A stretch of 64,000 bases of DNA from positions 62,001 to 126,000 of the forward strand of contig JAQCZH010000003.1 of the NCBI GenBank assembly GCA_027682585.1, read 5' to 3'. This DNA comes from Lachnospiraceae bacterium AF51-6-b8A. GTDB taxonomy: Bacteria > Bacillota > Clostridia > Lachnospirales > Lachnospiraceae. The notes below the pieces were generated by a model, which saw only the letters and a list, made by a program, of their open reading frames with translations, did not search any database and was not told the origin of the DNA. Made by a program: the position numbers and the translations under genes. This document shows positions 53,639-62,679 of the stretch, one piece after another (position 1 is the first letter of the stretch; every line of letters starts with the position of its first letter).

Positions 53639-54355
53639 TCATGCCCCTCCGACAGGAGCCTGCCCCTCCTGTACACTGCGGATTTCTTCTGCGATTCGCT
53701 CCGCCTCGGCCACTTCCTCGTTGACCTTTTTGGCCGCCCGAATGGCCTCATTGAGAGAGAGCATCTTGGCATCCAGCATGGAGACGAAGTCCGCGCACTC
53801 CCGCAGATCTCTGCTGATATAAGCCGGGGCCTTTCCCTCGAACTTGTAATAGATCTTATGCTCCAGAGAAGCCCAGAAATCCATGGCCATGGTACGGATC
53901 TGGATTTCCACCTTAGTGTCCACCACCCGATCCGACAGGAAGATCGGCACAGAGACCAGCAGGTGATAAGACTTATAACCGGACTCCTTGGGCCTGGAAA
54001 TATAGTCCTTGACCTGGAGAATCCTAAGATCATTCTGCCTCTGAATGGATTCTACAATCCGGTAAATATCAGAGGTGAAGGAACAGACGATGCGAATCCC
54101 CGCGATATCATTGCAATACTGCACCATATTATGAATGGTCGGCTCATAGCCATATCTCTTAAGCTTGGCCACAATACTCTCAGGGGTCTTGATTCTGGAC
54201 TTCACATACTCAATGGGATTGTAGCGGTGTACATGCTGAAATTCATCGATCAGGATCTCAACCTTGGTATTGATCTCCTTGAGTGCAGAGTTGTACAGGA
54301 GCATCATAGTATTCCAGCTGTCCGGTCCCTCGCCGATTACTTCAAGTGCTTCCAT
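53639..54355 (-). CDS. Small alarmone synthetase (RelQ/YjbM-type GTP pyrophosphokinase)
   Basis: 238 residues with a single RelA/SpoT synthetase domain and no hydrolase, ACT or TGS parts. Recognisable elements are HRYNPIEYVKSRIKTPESIVAKLKRYG, the NDIAGIRIVCSFTSDIY region (metal/GTP site), RPKESGYKSYHLLV (G loop) and VEIQIRTMAMDFWASLEHKIYYK. It makes (p)ppGpp, probably in response to transcriptional or wall-stress cues. The C-terminal helix (KKVNEEVAEAERIAEEI) fits the tetramerisation helix of RelQ. The start follows GGGAGG. Confidence 0.93.
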   Translation of the reverse strand: MEALEVIGEGPDSWNTMMLLYNSALKEINTKVEILIDEFQHVHRYNPIEYVKSRIKTPESIVAKLKRYGYEPTIHNMVQYCNDIAGIRIVCSFTSDIYRIVESIQRQNDLRILQVKDYISRPKESGYKSYHLLVSVPIFLSDRVVDTKVEIQIRTMAMDFWASLEHKIYYKFEGKAPAYISRDLRECADFVSMLDAKMLSLNEAIRAAKKVNEEVAEAERIAEEIRSVQEGQAPVGGA

Positions 54356-54391
54356 CTTCCACCTCCCGGCCTGGTACTCATCTTCTCCATT

Positions 54392-54661
54392 CTACCATAG
54401 ATCCTCCTCAATCACCTGAATCTCCAGGAAATCAAAGGGAAGATCCTCTATGAAAGAATCCTGTCCAAAGCGTGTTTTGGCATGCCGCTGAAAGTCACGA
54501 ATGTTCTGATCAAGCCAGATGGGTTTTGGCAGATCAAGAGCATAGCAGGCCTCTTCTACCGCCGCATAAATCTTTCTGGTTCGGCTCCGATCACTCACAT
54601 CTTCCACCGTATAATCAGCGATATATCTGCCTGAGGCAATCTCCCGAAAATCAATCCGCAT
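54392..54661 (-). CDS. Conserved small protein of unknown function
   Basis: 89 residues, acidic, no signal or membrane segment. The sequence IASGRYIADYTVEDVSDRS followed by ACYALDLPKPIWLDQNIRDFQRHAKTRFGQDSF suggests a compact alpha/beta protein; I do not recognise a named family. It lies between an rRNA-methyltransferase-type gene (five bases away) and the alarmone synthetase (36 bases), in the same operon. The ribosome binding site (GAGG) is eleven bases from the ATG. Confidence 0.7.
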   Translation of the reverse strand: MRIDFREIASGRYIADYTVEDVSDRSRTRKIYAAVEEACYALDLPKPIWLDQNIRDFQRHAKTRFGQDSFIEDLPFDFLEIQVIEEDLW

Positions 54662-54666
54662 CTTTT

Positions 54667-55503
54667 TTATCCTCGCCTTCTCTGTCTTGCCGCCTCATAC
54701 ATAAGGATTCCGGCCGCCATCGCCGCATTGAGAGACTCCAATTGCCCCCTCATGGGTATACGAATCCTGACATCTGCAAGCGCCGCCGTCGCATTCCTCA
54801 GGCCGCCGCCCTCATTGCCAACCAAAAAGCCGCAGGCCGTCCGGTAGTCCGCCTGATCATAATCCCATTCTGCCTGTAAATGCGCCGCGTAGAGGCAGAC
54901 CCCTGCTTCCTTCAATCGTTTGAGACAGGCGGGCAGATCCTCCGCGATCATCCATGGAACCCGATAGAGGGCGCCCATAGTAGAACGAATCACTTTCGGC
55001 GAGAAGATATCGACTGTATCCCTGCTCATCAAAATACCGGTCACCCCCGCCCCCTCAGCCGTCCGAAACATCGTCCCCAGATTGCCAGGATCCTGGATAT
55101 TTTCCAAAATCAAAAGATGCGTCTGCCGCCCGCTCAGAAGTTCTTCGCATTGATAGGCAGGCTGTCGAATCACTGCCAGGATTCCCTGCGGTGTCACGGT
55201 ATCGGACATGCACTCCATCACCGTGTCAGAGACTTCCTCCAGATGAATTTTCTCTTCCTGCGGCCCCTGCTTTCGTCCCTTTCCTGCCCCCATGCGATCC
55301 AGGAAATACCGGTAGGTCTCATCCTGCCCATGCATCGCAAGAAAACGCTCTGAAACGTAGACTTCTTTAAGTAATTGAGCCGGGGTCTCGCAGACCATAC
55401 GAAGCCCTTCTGCCACGAACAGCTTCTCCCTGCGGCGCTCTCTGGCCTTCTTCTGCAGTTGGATAACCCGCCTGACGCGGTCATTGGATGTACTTGAAAT
55501 CAT
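54667..55503 (-). CDS. SpoU/TrmH-type RNA 2'-O-methyltransferase
   Basis: 278 residues. An N-terminal substrate-binding domain (RRVIQLQKKARERRREKLFVAEG) and a SPOUT domain with the three family motifs: LENIQDPGNLGTMFRTAEGAG, FLVGNEGGGL and PMRGQLESLNAAMAAGILMYEA. It methylates a ribose in rRNA or tRNA using S-adenosylmethionine bound in a trefoil knot. The exact target is unknown. The start at 55503 has AAAGGTG upstream. Confidence 0.92.
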   Translation of the reverse strand: MISSTSNDRVRRVIQLQKKARERRREKLFVAEGLRMVCETPAQLLKEVYVSERFLAMHGQDETYRYFLDRMGAGKGRKQGPQEEKIHLEEVSDTVMECMSDTVTPQGILAVIRQPAYQCEELLSGRQTHLLILENIQDPGNLGTMFRTAEGAGVTGILMSRDTVDIFSPKVIRSTMGALYRVPWMIAEDLPACLKRLKEAGVCLYAAHLQAEWDYDQADYRTACGFLVGNEGGGLRNATAALADVRIRIPMRGQLESLNAAMAAGILMYEAARQRRRG

Positions 55504-55582
55504 TTTTCACCTTTGTCTCTGAAAAATATCCGGTGGTTCTGTGACGTGGGGCCGCTTCTGTATCCGGGCGATCTTCCTATAA

Positions 55583-55616
55583 GAAAATAGAGGGAGCAGT
55601 TGTCTGCCTCCTCTAT
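55583..55616 (-). terminator. Terminator of the dnaE-pfkA operon
   Basis: ATAGAGGGAGCAG and CTGCCTCCTCTAT form an imperfect 13-bp stem with a 4-base loop; on the - strand it is followed by TTTTCTTAT. It lies about 100 bases after the pfkA stop. Confidence 0.72.
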
Positions 55617-55717
55617 CTCTTTCCTCTCGCTTCTGATTGCACGCCTTCTTTGAACGGTCATTTAGCATCTTCCTGTTCGTTCATCGGACCAGGCGCTGCC
55701 AATCCTTTCCTGCGCCT

Positions 55718-56692
55718 TTAGTTGGACAGAACGCGGCAGATCTCTACCTGGTATTTGTCCAGATCCTTATTCATGGCTAAGGCCTCATCGATATCGAAGT
55801 CCTGAAACTCTCCATGATTATAGCCTACAACCCGATTGGTCTTACCCTCACAGAGAAGATCCACCGCCATAGCGCCCATCGTAGAGGCATAGACACGGTC
55901 CTTGGCTGTGGGAGAACCCCCGCGCTGCATGTGGCCCAGAATGGTTGCGCGGGTCTCTATTCCAGTCGCGGCCTCAATTCTCTTGGCCATAGACATCGAA
56001 TGTCCGATGCCCTCCGCATTGACGATGATATGGTGCTGCTTGCCCCGGCGGCGATCCGCAATGATATGGTCCACAATGGACTGCTCATCATAATTATAGA
56101 TCTCAGGCAGGAGAACATCTTCCGCACCGTTGGCGATGCCGCACCAGAGAGCAATGTATCCTGCGCCACGCCCCATCACCTCAATAATAGAACATCTCTC
56201 GTGCGAGGTTGAAGTGTCACGCACCTTATCAATTGCCTCCATCGCTGTATTCACCGCTGTGTCAAAGCCAATGGTATATTCGGTGCATGAGATATCCAGA
56301 TCAATGGTGCCGGGCAGACCGATGGTATTGATTCCATGAGCGGCCAGCTTCTGCGCTCCCTTGAATGAACCGTCACCGCCGATGACAACCAGACCGTCGA
56401 TGCCATGTTTCTTGCAGATATCAGCGGCTTTCTTCTGGTATTCTTCCTGGGTGAACTCCAGGCAGCGGGCCGTCCGCAGGATGGTGCCGCCCTTGCCTAT
56501 GATATCGGAGACACTGTGAGCATTCATCTCCTCGATCTCCTCATTGAGCAGGCCCGCGTAACCGCGATGAATTCCCTTGACCTGTCGGCCGGCTGCCAGC
56601 GCCTTGCGGACAACAGCGCGAATGGCTGCATTCATTCCGGGCGCATCGCCGCCGCTGGTCAACACGCCAATGCACTTAATCTCTTTCGCCAT
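55718..56692 (-). CDS. pfkA: ATP-dependent 6-phosphofructokinase
   Basis: 324 residues. Phosphorylates fructose-6-phosphate, the committed glycolytic step. VLTSGGDAPGMNAAIR, IGGDGSFKGA (Gly at the ATP/PPi-deciding position, favouring ATP), MGRGAGYIALW and LGHMQRGGSPTAKDR are all typical of the bacterial A1 type. The catalytic loop reads PGTIDLD where many bacterial enzymes have PGTIDND; both catalytic Asp residues are kept. The start follows GGGAGGAAG. It lies 117 bases after dnaE, a pairing common in Clostridia and Bacilli. Confidence 0.97.
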   Translation of the reverse strand: MAKEIKCIGVLTSGGDAPGMNAAIRAVVRKALAAGRQVKGIHRGYAGLLNEEIEEMNAHSVSDIIGKGGTILRTARCLEFTQEEYQKKAADICKKHGIDGLVVIGGDGSFKGAQKLAAHGINTIGLPGTIDLDISCTEYTIGFDTAVNTAMEAIDKVRDTSTSHERCSIIEVMGRGAGYIALWCGIANGAEDVLLPEIYNYDEQSIVDHIIADRRRGKQHHIIVNAEGIGHSMSMAKRIEAATGIETRATILGHMQRGGSPTAKDRVYASTMGAMAVDLLCEGKTNRVVGYNHGEFQDFDIDEALAMNKDLDKYQVEICRVLSN

Positions 56693-56809
56693 GGATTCTT
56701 CCTCCCGTTTCTACATATCGGGCTCATTTTACCGCCCATCTCATTTCTTTTCAATAGAGAAGAAGGACCGAATCGCCGGGAACTCCTCTTCCGCTTTCAT
56801 ACTCTCCTC

Positions 56810-59800
56810 CTAAAACCGGCCGAAGCGATGTGACTGCCGGTCCCCTCCAAACGAATATTTACCGCTGACAAGCCTGACATTGTCCTGACCGAACAGTTGT
56901 CCCAGGGAGTCAAGAGAAGCCGGATCTGTCCCCATCTGCCAATCAGAAGGCATACGGCGAACCGCCTTGTCCCCCCTTCGGTAGATGATCAGATTGGCCA
57001 GCTTCACCGCAGACGAACTGATATCCGCCGCATCCGTAACCAGCCCCCTGGCCGCCGGACCCTGCCCTGCCTTCTCCGGCATCGCCGCACAATGCTCCTG
57101 CGAAATCCGGCAGAGTTTCCTCAGAGCGGCCGCTTTCTCAGCATACTCTTCCTGGTTTTGAATCTGAACCCAGATCTCCCGGGGGACCTGATCAAATGGC
57201 ACTATATCCTCAGCCAGAACCTTGGCGTCCCTGTCGATCTCTACACCGGCCCTGCCATAGACTAAGACTTTGGCATCCAGCTCCAGAAGATCTCGGACCC
57301 TCTCGAAGGCCCTGGGGAAGACAACAACCTCAATCGTCCCGTACAAATCCTCGAGATTAAGGATCGCCATGGGTTGATTGCTGCGGGTGAAGCGAACATT
57401 CTTGGCGGTGATCAGCCCCGCCAGAACCACCTGTTTCTTATCCTGGATCGGAGCCTGCCCCCTCTCTTCATCCAGCTTGAACTCCAGTGTATTATCGGTC
57501 GTATTCTTTCGGATCAGCTCCAGATCATCTTCCAGAGGGTGGCCTGAGACATAGATCCCCAGGACTTCCTTCTCGAATGCCAGCATCTGCTGCCTGTCAA
57601 ACTCCTCCACATCCGGCATCTGAAAGGCAAAATCCTCCCTGGCCTCCTCTCCTGCAATGTCGAAGAGGCTCATCTGCCCGGCCATGGAATGCTTCTTCTC
57701 GGAACTGACCTGATCCATGATGGCAGGGAAGATATAGGTCATCTGACGGCGATTTCCATCCAGAGAGTCACAGGCTCCCGCCTTAATCAGGTTCTCGACA
57801 GACCGCTTATTGACCGACTTGTCGGCCACCCTGGTCAGGAAGTCCTCCAGAGTCTTGAAGGGGCCGCGGGCATTTCTCTCAGCGACAATGGCATCGATGA
57901 CCGGATGTCCCACGCTCTTAATCGCGTACATTCCGTAGCGAACCCCCCTCTTATCCGCTGCAAAACGGCCGTCCCCGGAATTAATATCAGGCGGCAGAAC
58001 CTCAATCCCGATCTCCCTGCAATGGGCAATATACTGGGAGACCTTATCTGACTGATTGATGAAGGTCGTCATCAGAGCCGCCATAAACTCCCGGGGATAA
58101 TAGCGCTTGAGATAGGCTGTCTGGTAAGTGATCACCGCATAACAGGCCGCATGGGACTTGTTAAATGCGTAGTTGGCGAAATCCATCATCTCGTCATAAA
58201 TCTTGCTGGCAACCGGCTCGGAAATCCCATTGGCAAGGCAGCCGATCACTCCTTCTTCCTTATTTCCGAAGATGAAGTTGTGGCGTTCCCGCTCCATCTC
58301 GTCCGCATGCTTCTTGGACATGGCGCGGCGAACCAGATCCGCTCTGCCCAGGGAATAACCAGCCAGCTGCTGCACGATCTGCATAACCTGCTCCTGATAG
58401 ACGATACAGCCGTAGGTAGATTCCAGGATGGGCTTCAGCTGAGGGCAATCGTAAACAATGGTGTCCGCATTCTTCTTTCCCTTAATATAGCGGGGAATGA
58501 AGTCCATGGGTCCCGGCCGGTAGAGGGCGATTCCTGCGATAATGTCATCCAGACTGGCCGGTTTTAATTCCTTCATGAAAGACTTCATGCCGGCAGACTC
58601 CAACTGAAAGACTCCCTCACACTGGCCCCTGCCGATCATGGCGTAGACCTCGGGATCGTCATAGGGGATCCGATTGATATCCAGGTCGAGCCCGGGATGA
58701 TTGATGTTGGCATCTCGAACGGCGTCTGTGATGACGTTCAGTGTTCGCAGTCCCAGAAAATCCATCTTGAGCAGGCCAAGTTCCTCTACCTCAATCATAT
58801 TGAACTGGGTCACGACATTCCCATCGGTCCCTCTGGCCAGGGGAACATACTCATCCATGGCCTTGGCCGCAATTACCACACCGGCGGCATGGGTGGAAGA
58901 ATTACGGGGAAGGCCTTCCAGTTTCCTGGCTGTATCAATCAGATTATGGACGGTCTCATCCTCATCGTAGGACTTCTTCAGTTCAGGGTTAATCTTCAGC
59001 GCCTTATCAATGGTAATCTTCAGTTCCTGCGGAACGGACTTGGCTACGGTATCCACCAGTCCGTAGGGAAGATCCAGAACGCGCCCCACATCACGGATGG
59101 CATTTCTGGGCGCTAACGTTCCGAAAGTAATGATCTGTGTGACCGCATCTTCCCCGTACTTCTCGGTGACATAGCGGATGACATCTCCCCTGTGCTCATA
59201 GTCGAAATCCACATCGATATCCGGCATGGTGACCCGCTCCGGATTCAGAAAGCGCTCGAAAATGAGCTGGAAACGAACGGGGTCTATGTCCGTGATTCCA
59301 GTCGTATAGGCCACCAGAGAGCCTGCAGCAGATCCACGACCGGGACCGACCGTACAGCCATGTGTTCTGGCATAGTTGATATAGTCCCAGACAATAAGGA
59401 AGTAATCCACATATCCCATTTCCTGGATCACTCCCAACTCGTAATCCAGATGGGGCTTCAGGGCATCTGCCTGATCTCCGTAACGCCGGTCCAGGCCCTC
59501 ATAGCAGAGTTTGTTGAGATAGCTCCAGGCGTCATAGCCCTTGGGCACCGCGTAGTGAGGCAGCTTGGTCACACCGAACGCAATGATCACCTGACAGCGG
59601 TCAGCGATCTTCTGCGTATTCTCGATGGCTTCCGGGGCAAAGGGGAAGAGCTGTCGCATCTCCTCCTCACTCTTGACATAGTACTGGCCGCCTTCATAGC
59701 GCATGCGGTCTGTGTCGGTGATCTTCTTTCCCGTCTGAATACAGAGAAGAACATCGTGAGCTTCCCAGTCCTCCGCCAGAGTATAGTGACAGTCGTTGGT

Positions 59801-60412
59801 TGCCACCAGGGGGATCCCCGTCTCCTTAGACAGGCGGACCAATTCCTGAACCACGCTGCCGTCGATGTCCTGGCCATGATCCTGCAGTTCCAGATAATAG
59901 TTGCCATGACCAAAGACCTTCTCGTGCCAGAGGGCCGCCTCCTTCGCCGCCTCATACTGCCCTCTCTGCAGATACTTCTGCACCTGTCCTGCCAGACAGG
60001 CTGAAGTACAGATAATACCCTCGTGATAGCGTTCCAGGATCTCCCTGTCAACGCGGGGCTTATAATAATAGCCGTCCACAAAGCCCGCAGAGACAATCTT
60101 AATCAGATTGGCATATCCCTGGTTGTTCTCAGCGATCAGGATCAGGTGGTAGTAGCGGTCCTCTCCCGCCGCCCCGGAATCTCTGTCAAAGCGTGAGCCG
60201 ATCGCAACATAGACCTCGCATCCGATCAGAGGCTTAATTCCCTGAGCCTGGCACTCCTTATAGAATTCGATCACGCCATACATAACTCCGTGATCCGTAA
60301 TCGCTGCGGCATTCATTCCCAGTTCTCTGACCCGGCTCACATAATCACGGATCTTATTGGATCCGTCCAAAAGGCTGTACTGGGTATGACTATGAAGATG
60401 GACAAAGGACAT
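56810..60412 (-). CDS. dnaE: DNA polymerase III subunit alpha (DnaE type)
   Basis: 1200 residues. A C-family replicative polymerase: N-terminal PHP domain (VHLHSHTQYSLLDGSNKIRD, ITDHGVMYG), catalytic palm with GPGRGSAAGSLVAY and the metal-binding MPDIDVDFDYEHR, a helix-hairpin-helix region (KSVNKRSVENLIKAGACDSLDG), and an OB fold (VVLAGLITAKNVRFTRSNQPMAILNLEDLYG). In Gram-positives the DnaE3/DnaE1 type helps the PolC replicase, and in some Clostridia acts in lagging-strand extension. The start follows AGAGGAG. It lies between a CPBP protease gene (13 bases upstream) and pfkA. Confidence 0.97.
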   Translation of the reverse strand: MSFVHLHSHTQYSLLDGSNKIRDYVSRVRELGMNAAAITDHGVMYGVIEFYKECQAQGIKPLIGCEVYVAIGSRFDRDSGAAGEDRYYHLILIAENNQGYANLIKIVSAGFVDGYYYKPRVDREILERYHEGIICTSACLAGQVQKYLQRGQYEAAKEAALWHEKVFGHGNYYLELQDHGQDIDGSVVQELVRLSKETGIPLVATNDCHYTLAEDWEAHDVLLCIQTGKKITDTDRMRYEGGQYYVKSEEEMRQLFPFAPEAIENTQKIADRCQVIIAFGVTKLPHYAVPKGYDAWSYLNKLCYEGLDRRYGDQADALKPHLDYELGVIQEMGYVDYFLIVWDYINYARTHGCTVGPGRGSAAGSLVAYTTGITDIDPVRFQLIFERFLNPERVTMPDIDVDFDYEHRGDVIRYVTEKYGEDAVTQIITFGTLAPRNAIRDVGRVLDLPYGLVDTVAKSVPQELKITIDKALKINPELKKSYDEDETVHNLIDTARKLEGLPRNSSTHAAGVVIAAKAMDEYVPLARGTDGNVVTQFNMIEVEELGLLKMDFLGLRTLNVITDAVRDANINHPGLDLDINRIPYDDPEVYAMIGRGQCEGVFQLESAGMKSFMKELKPASLDDIIAGIALYRPGPMDFIPRYIKGKKNADTIVYDCPQLKPILESTYGCIVYQEQVMQIVQQLAGYSLGRADLVRRAMSKKHADEMERERHNFIFGNKEEGVIGCLANGISEPVASKIYDEMMDFANYAFNKSHAACYAVITYQTAYLKRYYPREFMAALMTTFINQSDKVSQYIAHCREIGIEVLPPDINSGDGRFAADKRGVRYGMYAIKSVGHPVIDAIVAERNARGPFKTLEDFLTRVADKSVNKRSVENLIKAGACDSLDGNRRQMTYIFPAIMDQVSSEKKHSMAGQMSLFDIAGEEAREDFAFQMPDVEEFDRQQMLAFEKEVLGIYVSGHPLEDDLELIRKNTTDNTLEFKLDEERGQAPIQDKKQVVLAGLITAKNVRFTRSNQPMAILNLEDLYGTIEVVVFPRAFERVRDLLELDAKVLVYGRAGVEIDRDAKVLAEDIVPFDQVPREIWVQIQNQEEYAEKAAALRKLCRISQEHCAAMPEKAGQGPAARGLVTDAADISSSAVKLANLIIYRRGDKAVRRMPSDWQMGTDPASLDSLGQLFGQDNVRLVSGKYSFGGDRQSHRFGRF

Positions 60413-60424
60413 TTACAACTCCTC

Positions 60425-61345
60425 TCACTCCACCTCGACAATCCGTGGAGAGCTGCCGCGAACCAAAAGTTCCAGGCCCGCATAAGCCGCAATCAAGCCA
60501 CCGAAGAGGCAGACAAAAAAGCTGACCGGATTATCTGCGGAAATCACCAGTCCGGGGATGAAAGCGCTTGTGGCGTTAAAGACTATGTGCAAAAGAATCA
60601 CCAGCGTCAGATTCTGTGACTTCTCCTTGACATAACCCAGAGCCAGCCCAAGGAGAAAGGCCATGGTTCCCTGCAGCATATTCATGTGGAAGAAACCAAA
60701 GAGCAGGGCCTGGAGGATATTCGCCATCCAGAATCCGCCGACGCGGCGGGCATAACTCATGGTCAGTCCTCGAAAGCAGAGCTCCTCGCAGACAGGGCCC
60801 AGACAGACGGCATAGAGGATCATGGGAAGGGAGGTCCGAATGTCATCCAGGCCCGCGGAGCGCAGGATTCCCTGATACTCAGCCAGCCATTGAGGAACCA
60901 GGGCTGCCAGAGTGTTTATAAAATAGGTGGACAGGTACTGAGCCCCCAAAGTGAAGAGCAGGATCCCCGGGATCAGCATCCCGGACCAGTGCTTGTACTG
61001 ACGGACCAGGCATCTGTAATCCCTGGCAGGCCTCTGCGTCAGAAGGAACTCCCTGCGATACCAGATTCCAAACCAGATCACACAGATCGCAGCATAGGCA
61101 AGAAGAGTCAAACTGGTGAAATTCTGTCCCTGCATCTGCTCATAAGAAGCCCGGATAAAATCCGTGTAGGAACCTCCTGCGAAGTGAATGGCCTGATCCA
61201 CCACCAAAAGCTGACCTGCAAAAGCCGCCACCAGGTTCTGAATCAGAGCTGCCGCCAGAAAGGGCAGAAGGATATGCCAGCCGCCGGTATTCGAACGGGG
61301 GTGGCGTGTATCTTTCGGAGATATGTTTTGATGATTCTCTGGCAT
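60425..61345 (-). CDS. CPBP-family intramembrane metalloprotease
   Basis: 306 residues, about eight membrane helices. The three catalytic motifs are present: PVCEELCFRG (two Glu plus Arg), FGFFHMN (His) and HIVFNAT (His/Asn). Such Abi/CAAX-type proteases cleave membrane substrates; in Firmicutes some take part in bacteriocin self-protection, but nothing here points to that. The first 25 residues are hydrophilic. An extended -10 (TGC-TAGAAT on the - strand, 61381-61389) lies just upstream, and the gene appears to head the operon with dnaE and pfkA. Confidence 0.92.
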   Translation of the reverse strand: MPENHQNISPKDTRHPRSNTGGWHILLPFLAAALIQNLVAAFAGQLLVVDQAIHFAGGSYTDFIRASYEQMQGQNFTSLTLLAYAAICVIWFGIWYRREFLLTQRPARDYRCLVRQYKHWSGMLIPGILLFTLGAQYLSTYFINTLAALVPQWLAEYQGILRSAGLDDIRTSLPMILYAVCLGPVCEELCFRGLTMSYARRVGGFWMANILQALLFGFFHMNMLQGTMAFLLGLALGYVKEKSQNLTLVILLHIVFNATSAFIPGLVISADNPVSFFVCLFGGLIAAYAGLELLVRGSSPRIVEVE

Positions 61346-61562
61346 AGTTTTGTCCTCATTCCCGACAGATTTACCACCCTATTCTAGCATAGTGTGTCAT
61401 TCTTCTGCAGTGAGCCCTGCCGATTTATTCCGGTGCCGTGAAGTAGGCACCGGACCGCTGCTGTTCGCTTTCCATCCTTCACTTTTTCTGTCGCCGCAGC
61501 TCTCCCTCTGCAAATTGCTGCCTGCGGCATTGCTTGCACCGACCGAAAATATGCATCCGCAA

Positions 61563-61607
61563 GCAAAAGACTGCGATGAAGTGAACTTCTCACCTCACCG
61601 CAGTCTT
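61563..61607 (-). terminator. Terminator of the NifU-like/GGGtGRT operon
   Basis: On the - strand AAGACTGCG-GTGA and TCAT-CGCAGTCTT pair, with an inner GTGA/TCAC helix, followed by TTGC. It lies 35 bases past the stop. The gap 61346-61641 otherwise contains only the CPBP promoter. Confidence 0.75.
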
Positions 61608-61641
61608 CATACTTATCGCTTTACCTGATCTGTGCCATTCC

Positions 61642-62652
61642 TCAGAACTTTCCGTCTTTGGCCGCCTCCTCAACAGATACGGCAACAGCAACTGTCGCGC
61701 CGACCATGGGGTTATTCCCCATTCCAATCAGGCCCATCATCTCAACGTGGGCAGGAACGGAGGAAGAACCCGCGAACTGTGCATCCGAGTGCATACGTCC
61801 CATGGTATCGGTCATGCCATAAGAAGCCGGGCCCGCTGCCATATTATCGGGATGCAGAGTACGGCCGGTACCGCCGCCTGAGGCAACAGAGAAATACTTC
61901 TTGCCCATCTCATTGCACTCCTTCTTGTAAGTGCCTGCTACAGGATGCTGAAAACGGGTGGGGTTGGTAGAGTTGCCAGTGATGGATACACCGACGTTCT
62001 CGTGATGCATGATGGCAACGCCCTCCTGGACATCATCGGCACCATAGCACTTGACGGACGCGCGGACGCCCTTAGAATAGGGAGTCTCACTGACAACATT
62101 CAGCTTGGCCTCGTGATAGTCGTACTGGGTCTCAACGAAGGTGAATCCGTTAATGCGGGAAATGATCTGTGCGGCATCCTTGCCCAGACCATTTAAAATA
62201 ACGCGCAGGGGCTTCTGACGAACCTTATTGGCCTTGGTCGCAATACCGATGGCTCCCTCAGCTGCAGCGAAGGACTCGTGTCCTGCCAAAAAACAGAAGC
62301 ACTCTGTCTCCTCCTCCAGGAGCATCTTACCCAGGTTGCCATGGCCCAGTCCTACCTTGCGGTGGTCTGCAACAGAACCGGGAATACAAAAGGCCTGCAG
62401 ACCCTCCCCGATTGCTGCGGCAGCGTCGGCCGCACGGCGGCAGCCCTTCTTGATCGCAATGGCTGCTCCGACGGTATAAGCCCACTTGGCATTTTCAAAA
62501 CAGATGTTCTGAATGCCTTCTACCATATGATAGACATCCAGTCCGGCATCTTCCGTGATCTTCTTAGCCTCCTCAATGTCCCTGATTCCATAGCTGTTTA
62601 ACACGGAAGTGATCTTCTCGATTCTTCCCTCATAATTCTCAAATAATGCCAT
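61642..62652 (-). CDS. GGGtGRT protein, function unknown
   Basis: 336 residues, soluble. The name-giving motif SVASGGGTGRTLHPDNMAAGPASYG lies around residues 253-277. Other conserved stretches are FENAKWAYTVGAAIAIKKG, HGNLGKMLLEEETECFCFLAGHESFAAAEGAIG and VPAHVEMMGLIGMGNNPMVGATVAVAVSVEEA. The family has no known activity but occurs almost always beside a NifU-like scaffold gene, as here (27 bases). Conserved Cys and His suggest metal or cofactor binding. The start follows AAGGAG. Confidence 0.93.
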   Translation of the reverse strand: MALFENYEGRIEKITSVLNSYGIRDIEEAKKITEDAGLDVYHMVEGIQNICFENAKWAYTVGAAIAIKKGCRRAADAAAAIGEGLQAFCIPGSVADHRKVGLGHGNLGKMLLEEETECFCFLAGHESFAAAEGAIGIATKANKVRQKPLRVILNGLGKDAAQIISRINGFTFVETQYDYHEAKLNVVSETPYSKGVRASVKCYGADDVQEGVAIMHHENVGVSITGNSTNPTRFQHPVAGTYKKECNEMGKKYFSVASGGGTGRTLHPDNMAAGPASYGMTDTMGRMHSDAQFAGSSSVPAHVEMMGLIGMGNNPMVGATVAVAVSVEEAAKDGKF

Positions 62653-62679
62653 GATTATCGTCTCCTTCCTCTCGAATGA

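Noticed and set aside
56200..56300. PGTIDLD instead of PGTIDND in phosphofructokinase, possible altered activity
   Set aside because: Both catalytic Asp residues are retained and the enzyme otherwise matches the ATP-dependent type; I believe this variant is common in Clostridia.
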